NCBI GenBank assembly: GCA_963989245.1 | Contig: OZ022353.1 | Coordinates: 31,288,798-31,352,797 of the forward strand | Reading direction: 5' to 3' | Source: Nansenia antarctica | Lineage: Eukaryota; Chordata; Actinopteri; Argentiniformes; Microstomatidae | DNA: 64,000 nt | In this document: positions 9,830 to 20,450 of the stretch, in pieces | Layout: each line of letters opens with the position of its first letter | Position numbering within the stretch: the first letter of the stretch is position 1 | Translations under genes and position numbers: made by a program | Notes under the pieces: generated by a model | Told to the model about the DNA's origin: nothing | What the model saw: the letters and a program-made list of their open reading frames with translations, nothing else | Database searches by the model: none

Positions 9830-10330
9830 CACACCTGGACTGGCTGGTTGATACACAGGATATATTGAGATAAATAACAAATAAATGGCCAAAAGGACAT
9901 TCTGAAAGTAAGTGAAATGTGTTAAACACATTAACAAATGTGTTAAACAACTATGAAAACTAACTTGCCCCTCATAGCTGGTATTGCACTTTTTGGCTGA
10001 AATAACCTCAATTAAATCTCTGACACAGTTTTTCCCATTCCTCCATGCAGAATTATTCCAGATGTGTGGTGTTTGAGGGGTGTCTTGTCTTGCATGCACA
10101 GCCAGTTTCAAATCACCCCACAGCATCTCAATAGGATTCAGATCCGGGCTTTCACTTCAGCCGTTCCAGAACTCTCCATTTCTTTCTTTTGAGCCGTTCG
10201 TTGGTGGATTTACTGGCATGTTTTGGGTCATTGTCATGTTGCATGGTCCACATCTGCTTTAGCTTCAGTTTTGCATGGTCTCACATTTTCCTCAAGCGCC
10301 CTGTGATACAATATAGAATTCATAGTGGAT
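9830..10330 (-). mobile_element. Tc1-type transposase, C-terminal fragment
   Basis: On the minus strand the degenerate frame shows HIWNNSAWRNGKNCVRDL and related words of the Tc1/mariner C-terminal region. It belongs with the middle piece at 11883-11988 and the N-terminal piece at 15727-16270. Together they form one old Tc1 copy on the minus strand that was broken by later insertions. Frames are interrupted, so it is inactive. Confidence 0.65.
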
Positions 10331-11274
10331 TCTATGATGGTGAGCAATGACTTCTCCAACAGCATGTTTGGATACTGGATTCTGATTGGCTAGCAACAGT
10401 GGTAAATACCCCCAACTCCCTTCAATTCAGCTCCGACCGCATGTCCAGTATCAATGCGCCTCCCAATCAATCTGATTAAGAACACCTGTGCTGACTCCGC
10501 CCACTGTTTAGCCAATAATCAGTCTACAAATCTGGAGTGTCATTCCAAGGCACCAATCACGAACAAGTTGGCTCAGAGGCCAGTGAATTGTGGCCGAGCC
10601 TACAATGCAATGGTTAATGTTGTTTATGGGACTATATTCTGTGGCGGAAGGATATATGTATTCTGAAATGATTAATCGTTTAAAGAAGTTGTGGAACAGC
10701 AGTCAGTCTTCGTCAAACGAAGAAGTGAGAGAACGTGCTGGTATAGAGATGGTAAGTAAGCACGCAGGTCAGAAAGAGAAGATGGAAGTACATCGGCCAC
10801 GTGTTGAGGAAAAGCCATCAACGCATATAATATAATATATAATATATATATAATAATAATAATATATATATAATATATAATAGCCCTCAGATGGACCCCT
10901 GATGGACGGAGAAAAAGGGGACGCCCCAAAGAAACCTGGAGGAGAACCGTCGAGAGGCAGCGGGACATGCTGGGTCTGAGATCCCGGGAGGCGGCGGCCG
11001 CTGTGGCGAGGGACAGAGACCGGCGGCGTAAACTCGTCGGAGGCCCTACTCTTCACACCCGAAGAAAAAGGACCTAAGTCAAGTAAGTCAAGAAATTATT
11101 AATGATTGTAAATAAATAAATTTAATGTTACAACTTACAACTGTGTATTTTTTTTTACAATGTTACATCTGTGTATTTTTTATAATATGTGGTAGCTTTT
11201 GTATAAAAGCAATTAACCATTCGAGGGCAGGGGGTTGTGGAGACATTTACCACTGGTACAGGGTACTACACAAC
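10331..11274. mobile_element. Insertion in the Tc1 fossil, with a LINE C-terminal fragment inside
   Basis: CAGTGGTAAAT near 10393 and ATTTACCACTG near 11245 are inverted to each other and suggest terminal repeats. Inside, 10700-11085 reads a LINE C-terminus on plus (DGRRKRGRPKETWRRTVE), interrupted by a TA/TAA microsatellite at 10830-10880. I cannot assign the outer element to a family. Confidence 0.5.
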
Positions 11275-11872
11275 TAGGGCTGGGCAAACAATCAACATTT
11301 CTTTTTCGATAATCGCAAGAATTAATAACGATAAATTATCGATTAATTGATAAAAAAGTGTTTTTTTTCCCTTGGGGAAAAAACGTTATTTGTGTTGCTA
11401 TTGCACACATTCATTCATTCACATTCAAACTAGACACTACAGTCAGATAACAATCCTCTTAAACAAGGCAGTGAGTAGCCTAAATTGTTTAACTTAAACA
11501 CAATTTACTTTATAAATAAACATATAGAAAATAAGTAACTCACCATAGGAGCAGTAAAAAAAAAACAGTTACTCACAAATAGGAGGATGACTGAAAACGT
11601 TAGTGTCCTTAAGAGCGTCCAGCTTAACTTAAATTTAAACTCCAGCGAGAGACTGTAGGCGGCAGGCCTACTGGTTCTTGTTCAGAAAGATGATCATGTT
11701 AACATGTTCAGGGGTGAGAGACGAACGCAATCTGGTGACACGTGGACAAACTAATTTCCATTATTATTATTATTAAAAATATATATATATATATATCGAG
11801 CAAAATATTTTGTGATCGACCAAGATCCTTATCGATCAATTATCCATCGTCGATCATTGATGCCTACCCCTA
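11275..11872. mobile_element. hAT-type MITE, copy 1
   Basis: Ends TAGGGCTGGGCAAAC and the inverse of TAGGGGTAGGCATCA, with ATCGAT/CGATAA-rich subterminal sequence. Flanks TACACAAC and TCCACAAC form an 8-bp duplication with one mismatch. The same family is at 53758-54424 in the opposite orientation. No coding sequence. Confidence 0.8.
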
Positions 11873-11882
11873 TCCACAACCC

Positions 11883-11988
11883 CCTTCCTCTCATGGTAAG
11901 TTGCTTCCATTTCCACCCCCAGGCTTCACAGCTGCTATGAGGTTCTTGTGCTCAAATGCTGTCTTTGGTTCGTACCAAACAAGTCTTC
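11883..11988 (-). mobile_element. Tc1-type transposase, middle fragment
   Basis: The minus strand reads KTAFEHKNLIAAVKPGGG, the conserved stretch before the second catalytic Asp of Tc1 transposases. The hAT element at 11989 interrupts it. Confidence 0.7.
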
Positions 11989-12106
11989 TAGAGATGCTCC
12001 GATCAGGGTTTTTGGTGCCGATCACCGATCACCGATCACTGGAACCAGTGATCTGCCGATCCGATATCACCGATCACCGATCACAGCGTCGAAAATGGCA
12101 ATTGAA

Positions 12107-12222
12107 GCTTTTTTTTTTTTCTTTCCTAGCACCAGGGGAGCCACCCCTCCTAAATTTCGTTGTTTGGTACCTGTACTATAGCAATGACAATAAAGACCAT
12201 TCATTAATTCATTCATTCTATT
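12107..12222 (+). mobile_element. LINE 3' tail
   Basis: Matches the reverse complement of the 3' end at 30683-30800 (CCTAGCACCAGGGGAGCCAC, GTTTGGTACCTGTACTATAG) and ends in ATTCATTC repeats. It is a dead-on-arrival copy of the LINE family seen at 30.7 and 44.2 kb. Confidence 0.85.
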
Positions 12223-12722
12223 TATTGTGTAGCATTAATTATGTTTTTAATTATTCTTAACACCATTGATATTGTATATTAAGTATTCAAATGAAATTAG
12301 GAGATGAGAAAGTATCATGAATTGACATTAATTGTTTTATTGAATTCACAACCACCTGTAGCTTACTTCAGGAACATACAAATCATAATAAATAAAATGT
12401 GAAAATAAAAATCATAATAAATAAAATGTACACTGTCACATCAAATGTGCAACATTCCACTCGAATGAGAGGAACTAGGGGCTCTTAGAGAACTTGGAGC
12501 TTATACTGTAGCTTTCCTGAGGAACAATAAACAATAAACATTTCCTGAGGAACAATAAACATACCCAAACTAAAGTGCAACATAAACAGGCTATAGCCAA
12601 ATATAAAATAAATACTGTTTCAAGTCAGTCAGTTTCAAGTCATATAGGAGGAGATAAGACAGCAAGTCAGCAATAATCAATAAAACAAAACATTGCACCG
12701 AAGGAGATTTCAGACTCAAACC
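12223..12722. other. hAT non-coding 3' region
   Basis: AT-rich, no exon or repeat recognised beyond short AATAAAATGTGAAAATAAA-like redundancy at 12390-12430. Confidence 0.4.
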
Positions 12723-13098
12723 TTACTTCTGATTAAGCAGCATCACTGGCAGATTAGCCTTGAGAAATACAAGCATCTCAGCATTTTTGCCACTCAGCCT
12801 GTTCCTCTTATCGTCTAAAATATGTCCTGCTATGCTGAAAAGTCGCTCGCTATCTACACTTGTGCAAGGTGCACAGAGGAAGACTCGTGCTGCTTGTGCA
12901 AGAGCAGGAAAGCGGCCTTTGTTGGCCTTCCAAAAAGCAAGAGGCTGTCCATTACCGTCTGGGATAACTGCCTCTGATAGGTAGAGATTAACCTGTGATG
13001 CTCTTGGGTTGATGTCACCACTGCCGCACACATGCTGTGGCCCATCTTCTTCAGCCAACAGTTCAGCATGCATAGCATGCAAGGAGCCAGCTCGTGGT
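12723..13098 (-). CDS. hAT transposase, C-terminal exon (dimerisation domain)
   Basis: Minus-strand exon with FWKANKGRFPALAQAARVFL and CTSVDSERLFSIAGHILDDK, the hAT C-terminal dimerisation region. It ends at a stop at 12723. A TTTAG acceptor lies at its 5' border near 13098. The frame is open here, so this part is well preserved. It pairs with the exons at 13321-13443 and 13785-14608 upstream on the minus strand. Confidence 0.8.
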
Positions 13099-13122
13099 AC
13101 CTAAAAAATAAAATAAAAAATA

Positions 13123-13318
13123 AAAAAGTTTTAGTAGAAGGCGATAATAGGGAGAAGGTTTTTCCTTCTATCAGTGGCCCCGGGCCCGAGCTAGAGTACT
13201 CTTCCTGCAACGAATGGTGGACTGCTGATTCACATGCTTAGTATTCAAATGTATTGATTGTAAGTCGCTTTGGAATAAGGCGTCTGCTAAATGCCAAAAA
13301 TGTAAATGTAAATGTACC
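13123..13318 (+). repeat. SINE inserted in a hAT intron
   Basis: Body with AAGGTTTTTCCTTCTATCAG and GGCCCCGGGCCCGAG, followed by the fish SINE tail GTAAGTCGCTTTGGAATAAG and GCGTCTGCTAAATGCC, ending in AAATGTAAATGTA repeats. A copy in reverse orientation is cut by the window start at 1-135. Confidence 0.75.
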
Positions 13319-13320
13319 TT

Positions 13321-13443
13321 CTGTGGGGGCTCACTCACTGCCAAACTGTCCGTCTCTTGCTCTGCTGCAGCAGCCAGGACATCAGAAAGCAGCCTGCGCA
13401 TCTGTGGCTTGACTGCGATGGGGAAATATCTGTCTTTATACCT
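13321..13443 (-). CDS. hAT transposase, small internal exon
   Basis: The minus strand reads YKDRYFPIAVKPQMRRLLSD and then AAAAEQETDSLAVSEPPQK, in frame and in the expected order between the DPR-ending exon (13785-14608) and the C-terminal exon. Exon borders are inferred from homology to the hAT at 38.9 kb, where the matching segment is not split here. Confidence 0.65.
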
Positions 13444-13784
13444 ATTTTTTATTATGAGAGAAATAAAAGGCAACATTAATTAATGTATTTAATGCATTTT
13501 GTAGGTTATGCTTAACTATTTTATTATTAATTAGGCCTGGGCGGGGCCCCATAGCATTTGTATTATATTTATGAATTAATTAGGCATGGGCTTGGCCCCA
13601 TAGCATTCTATTTATTTATTTATAGTTAAGAATCGATTAACTGCTTTTTAAATGCAAACCATCGTACACTACAGGATAACACAACACAGTATTTATATTT
13701 TACCTTTAACTTAAGCATAGCCCCTTTTATCAATAATGTTTAGGCCAAAGCTAATACGCATAAGAATCTCTCCCTGTGGAGTTC

Positions 13785-14608
13785 TCACCTTGGATCAAGG
13801 AGTGTAGCGATGGTGTACAGGCGCTCAGATTCAATGTCACTGAATCTCCTCTTGACAGCTTCCAGGAGCGTGGCTTTGGCTGTCTTCACACCGTGGTCAC
13901 TCTCTGTTGTTTTTTCAAGAAGACGAGTTAAAGCTCTGATGGATGGTATAACATCTGCAGCTGATGCAGTTGATGAACTTATCGTTTTTGTGAGCTCGTC
14001 AAAGGGGTCTAGCACTGAAATCAGATTTTCCACCAATTTCCACTCATGGACGGCCAACGTGGAAGGCAATTCAAAATCAGCTGCATAAGCACATAGGGCA
14101 CGCTTCTGTTCCAGTAAACTTTTTAGCATGGCAACCGTACTGTTCCAGCAGGTTGGTACATCCTGTTGTAGCCTTTTGGGTGGCTGGTTCGGATTCATTT
14201 GTTTTTGAATACTGAACAGTCGGGAGTAAGCTACCTGGGAATGTTTGAAATGACCGACGATCCGTCTTCCACTTGCGATGACATCAATGACGGCACGCTG
14301 TGCCAAAACCCCCTCATGCACAGCGAGCTGGAGTGTGTGAGCCATGCACGGTAGGTTTGGTAAACGCGCGTCCCTCATAGCCTTCTCCATGTTCCTGGCA
14401 TTATCCCGTAGGATAACGTGCACCTTTCCCTTTGGGATTTCCCAGGCGTTGAGCATGTCTGTGAAAGCTGCAGCAAGTGCCTCTGCGGTGTGTGACCCAG
14501 GGAATTCTTGAGAGTGAAGCACCACTTTAGTCAGCTCAAAGTTTGCGTTGATAAACTGCGCAGTCAGGCTCAGCATAGACACAGGACTGACACTCGAACT
14601 CCAAATGT
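13785..14608 (-). CDS. hAT transposase, catalytic core exon
   Basis: The minus-strand frame is open from SSSVSPVSMLSLTAQ through VHVILRDNARNM (a catalytic Asp in hAT enzymes), PCMAHTLQLAVHE and the CWNSTVAML segment to YTIATLLDPR, followed by a GTGAGA donor at about 13791. The exon is interrupted at its 5' side by the MITE at 14609-15074. Without that insertion it is contiguous with the N-terminal part at 15075-15614. Confidence 0.8.
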
Positions 14609-15074
14609 TAGGGATGCTCCGATCTGGATTTTTGGGGCCGATACCGATCACCGATTTGTTTCCTCAAGATCTACCGATACCGATACCGATTTTTTTTTAA
14701 ATACATAACTGACTGGATAGCCTAAATATTTTTTGCTTTTTAGACAAAAGTTTTGATCCATTAGGCACCAAGCAAACGCAGACCCATTTTTATGGCATAG
14801 TAAAGGTCTGGCCTATCACCCAGTTAGGGCCTGAAGCCCAAGTCAGTCGATATGGCTGTATAAAAGACATCATAAACGTGGCCTTCATGGTTTACATACT
14901 GTTACGTCCTCCTATGTTTTCTGTTCAGTTATCTGTCTTCCCCAGGAAAAAGGAAAAAAAAAAAAAAAAAAAAATCGGTTTTTGCGATCGGCCATTTTTG
15001 CCGATCACCGATCGAGTCATTTGGAGTGAAATCGGCCGATTTAAATCGGTGGCCGATAAATCGGAGCATCCCTA
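14609..15074. mobile_element. hAT-type MITE nested in the transposase gene, 466 bp
   Basis: Ends TAGGGATGCTCCGATC and its inverse, nearly the same as the termini of the host hAT element. Perfect 8-bp duplication CCAAATGT (14601-14608 and 15075-15082). CCGATACCGAT-rich subterminal regions and a poly-A run at 14955-14975. A second copy is at 62908-63377. Confidence 0.93.
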
Positions 15075-15614
15075 CCAAATGTCAGTCGTGAAGCTGATTG
15101 ACGCGATGTTGTCCTTCACTAGGCTCCCGATGTATGTGTAGACAGTGTTATATAATTCCGGCAGGCAAACATCAGTGAAATATTTTCGCCCCGGCAGCGT
15201 ATAGCGTGGATCCAGGCAGGAAACAAGGCGTTTGAACCCGGCGTCTTCCACAACAGACAGGGGCTGCTGATCAAGGCATATGAATTCTATTACTTTCGCA
15301 TTTATTTCCTTTCGTTTCTTGTGGTCGTTGCCGTATGGTTGCTGTCGTTGCAATGTCTCGGTAACAGTAAGCTGAGTGAGTGGTGTCGAACGTTCTTTCG
15401 ACGACTCTTTCTCTCTGGCCTTAGTGCTCGCCAATGTATTAAACTCGTTATATTCCTTCGTGTGACAAGCCTTCAAATGCCGTATTATATTCGTTGTATT
15501 GAAAGACCTTGCGTGCGTTCCTCCCCGAGGTATTTCTTTTGAACAGGCATTACAAACGGCATATTTGTTGTCTCTTTCCGACACTGTGTAATATTTCCAG
15601 ACTGGCGACGCCAT
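15075..15614 (-). CDS. hAT transposase, N-terminal part with BED zinc finger
   Basis: Starts MASPVWKYYTVSERDNKY on the minus strand. A BED-type finger follows (CNAC, then H-x4-H near residues 22-51). Later come LSVVEDAGFKRLVSCLDPRY and the SFTTDIW motif that carries the first catalytic Asp. The frame is open from the Met to the MITE border at 15075. Confidence 0.85.
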
Positions 15615-15726
15615 TTTGTAAACTAATCGGTCGGGTTTGATCGGCCGTTTTGAGAACTCCGATCAAAACCGATCATGGCCATATCGGCCGATACCGATCA
15701 GCGCCGATCAGATCGGAGCATCACTA

Positions 15727-16270
15727 AAGTCTTCTGTTACTGGGCATAAATACTTCATCCAAAACACATTGTTCCAGAAGTCATGGTGTTTGAAAATGAT
15801 TGGACGGCCTGACCTGGCCATGTTGGCAGTTGTTTTAAATGTTCTCCACTTGTAAATTATTTTCAGGACAGTGGAATGGCTGATTTCTAATTGTTTGGAG
15901 ATCTTTATAAATCCCTTCCCAGACTCATACACATCTACAACCCTCTTTCTGCAGGCCTCAGAGAGCTCGATTTATCTCTCCATGGTGACACCACTCACTT
16001 CAACAATCAAGAGCAAACCAAACTAAATGTCTGAGGTTTAAATAAGACAGGCTCCTCCAAAATCCTCTCTAACAATGTTCTAATCATTTACACACAGAGT
16101 AGCAATACACCAAGTAGCAATACATGTGGGGGGTGTCTTGTTTTTGCTCACATGAAAATTGCATTTCCATTAATTCCATTTTACAAATAGATTAAATATT
16201 TAAGAAAATAATAATTTCTGTTTCATTTGATTAGTTATATTACCTCCATCCATCAATATTGTTCAAATGA
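15727..16270 (-). mobile_element. Tc1-type element, 5' half
   Basis: The minus strand reads GKGFIKISKQLEISHSTVLK and NMARSGRP, the paired helix-turn-helix DNA-binding part of Tc1 transposase. It then jumps to DFWNNVFW, so there is an internal deletion. The 5' non-coding end runs to about 16270. It is separated from its other half by the hAT insertion. Confidence 0.75.
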
Positions 16271-16399
16271 AAATCAAATGTCCATATGTTTAAATATGTT
16301 GAAAAAGACAATGGTTTTCATGTAGTATCCTATCTTTTTCACATGACAGCTGCCACTAGAACTGGGATACTTGTCTTAATTAGTGTTCCTACTACTACT

Positions 16400-16630
16400 A
16401 CTACGTAGGAACAGTATTGTTATTGGTGGTATACTCCTTATTATTCTTTTTCCCCGCTTTGGTCAAATAGCTCAAAAAGTCCCTGACCGAAAATGCTATA
16501 AATTTGCATGCCACAACTAGAGAGCATCAGTAACTATGGCAGAAAGAATGACCATGATTAAACCATAGGTGGCGCTATAATAACTAAAAGTAAATAATTA
16601 ACTTCAGAATACTGGCATTTCCACCCCGGA
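16400..16630. repeat. Dispersed repeat, copy 2
   Basis: Near-identical to 3930-4145, same orientation, sharing GGAACAGTATTGTTATTGGTGG at its start. Confidence 0.7.
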
Positions 16631-16924
16631 TGTATGAAACTTGGTACGTATGTGTCTTTCCTCATGGGGAACATATTTGCCTCAAGAACCGATAAGGTCC
16701 GCCATGATGGATTTTTCTGAAGGTGCAAAATCTGGCCAAACTTATAAAAATTAACTTAAAATCACCTGTAAGTCTGATTGGTCCAAAATTGCATATGGAC
16801 ATGCATGGTGCATGTCTCTCCTTATGGTGTTAAAGGATAAGAGATCCATTCCAAGTTGGCGGAGAAAAAATATGACGGTCACAGTACAATTATAATGTCA
16901 TAAAATCAGGATTTATACTGTGTA
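16631..16924. other. No gene seen
   Basis: Contains phrases common in fish dispersed repeats (GATTGGTCCAAAATTGCATA), but nothing coding. Confidence 0.4.
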
Positions 16925-17030
16925 GACCTGTTAACAACAATACTACCAGACTATAACTGTGGTCCTATTAACAACAATACTGCCAGACTATAACTGTGGT
17001 CCTATTAACAACAATACTGCCAGACTAAAT
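16925..17030. repeat. Short tandem repeat, about 37 bp x 3
   Basis: CCTATTAACAACAATACTGC and CAGACTATAACTGTGGT repeat three times with few changes. Confidence 0.85.
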
Positions 17031-17216
17031 TGTGTAAACACTGTTGGGCCCCCTGTGGGGAGCATGCAGCGTTTGGCCAGTAGAGGGAGCTACAGGACTG
17101 GTGGAGAGTAGATGAAGACATGATTGAAGACTGGTTGGTGTCAATCATGTCATTGGCATTTAACTTGTGTGTTTTTTTTCTCTTCCGACAATAGGTAGGA
17201 AGTGATGGTGAGACCA

Positions 17217-17499
17217 AGACATAGGCCTACACTATGGACCAGTGAAGACATAGGCCTACACTATGGACCAGTGAAGACATAGGCCTACACTATGGACCAG
17301 TGAAGACATAGGCCTACACTATGGACCAGTGAAGACATAGGCCTACACTGGACCAGTAAAGACATAGGCCTACACTATGGACCAGTGAAGACATAGGCCT
17401 ACACTATGGACCAGTGAAGACATAGGCCTACACTATGGACCAGTGAAGACATAGGCCTACACTATGGACCAGTGAAGACATAGGCCTACACTATGGACC
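17217..17499. repeat. 29-bp minisatellite
   Basis: About ten copies of GAAGACATAGGCCTACACTA plus TGGACCAGT; one copy is short. The last copy fuses directly to the duplicated chrna4 fragment. Confidence 0.92.
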
Positions 17500-18040
17500 A
17501 GGACAGCTTTGCTTGTGCGTCCTCTCTCTCCCTGGGTCGGCGCACGGAGACGGAGGCCCCCCTGGTGGGGCTACCGCAGCAGCAGCAGCAGAAGCCTCCG
17601 GGTCTGGGCGGGTCACTCTCCTCCAGCCACAGCCAGTACACCATCCTCCTGGAGGAACCCCCACCACCACCCCACTCCTCCTCCTCCTTCTCTTCCACCC
17701 GGCCAGGCTGCTCCACACCGCCTCCTCCTCCTCCTCCTCCCCCCCTCCACCCCCACCTCCCCCATCACCCCAGGGAAAAGCACCACCACCACCACCACTG
17801 CCAGGGCAGGCCTAAGCTCCGTTCCCTCAGTGTGCAGTATGGCCTGGGAGAGAGAGAGAGGCCCCAGAGCTCTGTCCGCGGTCGCTCTCGCAGCATCCAG
17901 TACTGCAGCCTGCACGAGGAGGCCTCCAAGGTAATGCATGGATGCTGGTTCAGGACCCCAGTTTAAAGGTGTGCGTGTGCGTGTGCGTGTGTGTGCGTGT
18001 GCGCGTGCGTGTGTGCGTGTGCGCGTGTGTGTGTGTTAGG
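17497..18040 (+). pseudogene. chrna4: Duplicated fragment of the chrna4 loop exon and its donor
   Basis: Corresponds to 7548-8070 of chrna4: it starts inside the exon at AGGACAGC, retains SSLSLGRRT, HSQYTILLEEPPPPPH, RSLSVQY and RSRSIQYC, then EEASK|GTAATG and the first intron bases up to the TG tract. It has no M1-M4 and no acceptor of its own. Differences are a few substitutions and changes in tract length: the histidine/proline run is shorter here and the proline run longer. The frame is still open, so the duplication is young. It lies 8.5 kb downstream of the chrna4 stop in the same orientation. Confidence 0.92.
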
Positions 18041-18190
18041 GCTGGGACGACGCGTCGACGTAATCGACTATATACGTCGACTTGCGTAATGTGCGTCGGT
18101 GCGTCGCAAAGTCGCAAACAAATTCGGACTGCAATTGCGGCACTGCGCCGACGTGGTGGCGGGGGCGCTGTTTCGCAAATAAGTTAGCTT
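18037..18190. mobile_element. Terminus of a hAT-like element
   Basis: TAGGGCTGGGACGACGCGTC with a following CGACGTAATCGAC inverted motif looks like a hAT end. No matching other end was found. Confidence 0.4.
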
Positions 18191-18573
18191 TCGTTTTTGC
18201 TAGCGAAATAACTGATAGTATGTTGACTGCTCAAGGAGAATACATATGTGAAAGTACAGAATGCCTGAGAGCCTTATATTGCATTATATTACATTATATT
18301 TTGAATGGTCATCTGGTGCCTGAATATTGTGTTTTCCTTTACATAAATAATGACATTTCCACCATAAATTGATGCAGAAAGGGCACAAATTGGTGCATAT
18401 CAATTCACCAGAATGCAAGAAATTAAGTGTTTGATGTTTAAGGACCCCCAGACAGCCCTGCTTCATGGGTCCCCCCCGATGTCAAACACCACTGGTACCA
18501 CCTCCGCCTCATTTTGAGCCAGGAAAAACCCTGATGGCCATGTTGGCATTCAAGTTGGCTAAACATAGCAGTG

Positions 18574-18690
18574 CAGTGTTTCCTCCAGGAATTTTTACAT
18601 TAGTGGCGGAGAGCCCTCGATTTTTTTCGCGTGCACGCGTGCTCAAAACAACGACCTAATTTCAACCAAAACTAGAGGGAGGATGAAAAA
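18574..18690. mobile_element. End fragment of the CAGTGTTTCCTCC element family
   Basis: CAGTGTTTCCTCCAGGA and ATTAGTGGCGGAG as in the complete copy at 52462-53316; broken after about 115 bp. Confidence 0.75.
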
Positions 18691-19206
18691 AAATAAAAAA
18701 ATTATATACAGAATATAAACTTGTGATACCGGTTTCCATCCATCAGCTCTGAAGGTTTACGTTACTCCAACTTGGCGAAAGTTTCAGAGTATTTCCAACT
18801 TGCGCGAGTTCTTCAACTTGCGACAGTTTTTCAGCAGGGATGGTTGAGTCTGCACGGTTCTCATGCCGGTTCACATTTAGACCAATCAGGAGTAGCCCTT
18901 GTGTCACGTCGTCAACTGAATGTTTAATGTCATTAATCTGATTTTGGATCAGCGGTTAGAGAGAGATGGGCGTGGATTTAGGTGCACTTTTAGTCAACAT
19001 CCATTATAGCGCTGATCTAGGATCAGATATATTTTAATCAGCTAAAATGTTCAGAAGGGGATTATTATTCTTATTTTATTTTTTTATTGTGTCCGCAGTA
19101 CAACGTCCCCCTGCCCGGTCACCGCCACGATGACTCAGCAGACACTAAACCTTGTCCCTTCTTCTTCTCTCCTCTCCCCTTCCCCCCACCACCGCCTCTC
19201 TCCCAG
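18691..19206. other. No gene seen upstream of the TET exon
   Basis: Unique-looking sequence. An AG at 19097-19098 followed by TACAACGTCC could be a second acceptor, but the reading after it does not resemble TET proteins. The acceptor with homology support is CTCCCAG at 19200-19206. Confidence 0.4.
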
Positions 19207-19902
19207 GTGTGCACCCTGACGAAAGAAGACAACCGCAAGGTGGGGGAGATCCCCGAGGACGAGCAGCTCCATGTGCTGCCCCTCTACAAGGTCTCGCTCA
19301 CCGACGAGCACGGCAGCGAGGAGGGCCAGCGGCAGAAGATGAAGAAAGGCAAGCAGCAGGAGAAGGCGGCCGCGTCGGGAGAGACGCCGGAGAAGACCGC
19401 GGTCGTCAAAACGGAGGTCCAGCAGCAGTGGAACACTTACCCCGGTCCAAACACCCCTATGGCCTCTCCCGCCCCCTCCCCATCACCCTCACTGAAGGTC
19501 GCCCCTTCCCCCTCTCCCTCCCCACACCCAGGCACCCTCCGCCACTGGGACAGCCCCGCTCCCAGCCCCCCGCCCAAGGCCTGGCCCATGGGGTACGGCA
19601 ACCCAGCCGGAGGGGGCTTCCCCGACAAGATGTGGCCCAAGGCGGGAGAGAGTCGAGGCTCGACCCCGCTGGGGCTCCAGGAGAACGCCTGGAAGTCGTG
19701 CGGAGGCTCCATGGCCGGAACCCCGTCCCCGGCCCCGGAGGGGCGCCTCTTCCCCGACGCCCTGCAGCCGCCGGATCCCCAGGCCTGCTGGTACCCCAAC
19801 CGGACGGAGAGCGACGCCGAGAGCCAGAGGGGGGAGCCGTGCGACGAGGAGTACTGGTCGGACAGCGAACACAACTTCCTGGACCCCAACATCGGCGGCT
19901 GA
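19207..19902 (+). pseudogene. tet3: Truncated last exon of a TET methylcytosine dioxygenase (TET3-like)
   Basis: TET enzymes oxidise 5-methylcytosine in nuclear DNA. After a CTCTCCCAG acceptor the exon reads VCTLTKEDNRKVGEIPEDEQ and LHVLPLYKVSLTDE, the start of the TET last exon. A proline-rich insert follows with DKMW, ENAWKS and GRLFPD boxes like those of TET3. It ends EEYWSDSEHNFLDPNIGG, where TET proteins continue with the second half of the double-stranded beta-helix. Here a TGA follows at once and the later sequence is unrelated. The distal iron-binding His and the 2-oxoglutarate-binding Arg are therefore absent. The normally long segment after GSEE is also much shorter. I infer a duplicated, broken fragment. 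TET family is firm; TET3 over TET1 is likely but not certain. Confidence 0.75.
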
Positions 19903-20182
19903 AAATGATGAAACACCCGATCAACTTCCGGTTCAGCGACAACAGTCCTTCTGGTTTCTCCTCCGAAGGTCGAAACACGCAGAGAGACCTGAGACTGAAT
20001 AACTTAAGACTCGTTTTAACGAATTTGAATATATATTCTAAACCCTAATATACCTATACATATATAAATATAACCCATATCAAGATGCCGAGAGGAAGCA
20101 GAAGCCGCTCGTCCAGGATGGCTCCTCCAGCCAGGTAGGAACATGGACACCTAGCTAGCTAAACAAGCTAACAAGCTAACCT
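19903..20182. other. No gene seen
   Basis: Sequence after the TET break; no homology to TET C-terminal coding sequence in any frame that I can see. Confidence 0.4.
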
Positions 20183-20445
20183 AGAATGGTCTTTATTGTC
20201 ATTGATATAGTACAGGTACCAAACAACGAAATTTGGGAGGGGGGGCTCCCCTGGTGCTAGGAAAGAAAAAAACAAAAACAAAAAACAAGAAGGGAAAGGA
20301 GCTGGTTTACACAAATAAAGGCTATGTACACTATCCACTATGCTATACTGTACAAATAAAACACTGTGCTGTACTCTATGCTATGCTATACCTATTCTAA
20401 CCTATTGCTGTACTCTATGCTATGCTATGTTATTGCACATTCATT
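20183..20445 (-). mobile_element. LINE 3' end
   Basis: GAATGGTCTTTATTGTCATT, then ACAGGTACCAAACAACGAAA and the CTCCCCTGGTGCTAGGAAAG block, as at 30683 and 44223. Only the 3' UTR is present. Confidence 0.85.
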
Positions 20446-20450
20446 TAAAG

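Larger units (their letters stand above)
11989..15726 (-). mobile_element. hAT transposon (ZBED type), 3738 bp
   Basis: Terminal inverted repeats TAGAGATGCTCCGATC at 11989 and the inverse of TAGTGATGCTCCGATC ending at 15726. Both are flanked by a perfect 8-bp duplication AAGTCTTC (11981-11988 and 15727-15734), as expected for hAT. The minus strand carries a spliced transposase gene (15614 down to 12723). Later insertions inside are a MITE (14609-15074), a SINE (13123-13318) and a LINE tail (12107-12222). It sits in the Tc1 fossil. Confidence 0.92.

Noticed and set aside
19152..20048. 298-codon Arg/Pro-rich frame overlapping the TET exon
   Set aside because: Off-frame shadow of a GC-rich exon; TET homology is in the other frame.
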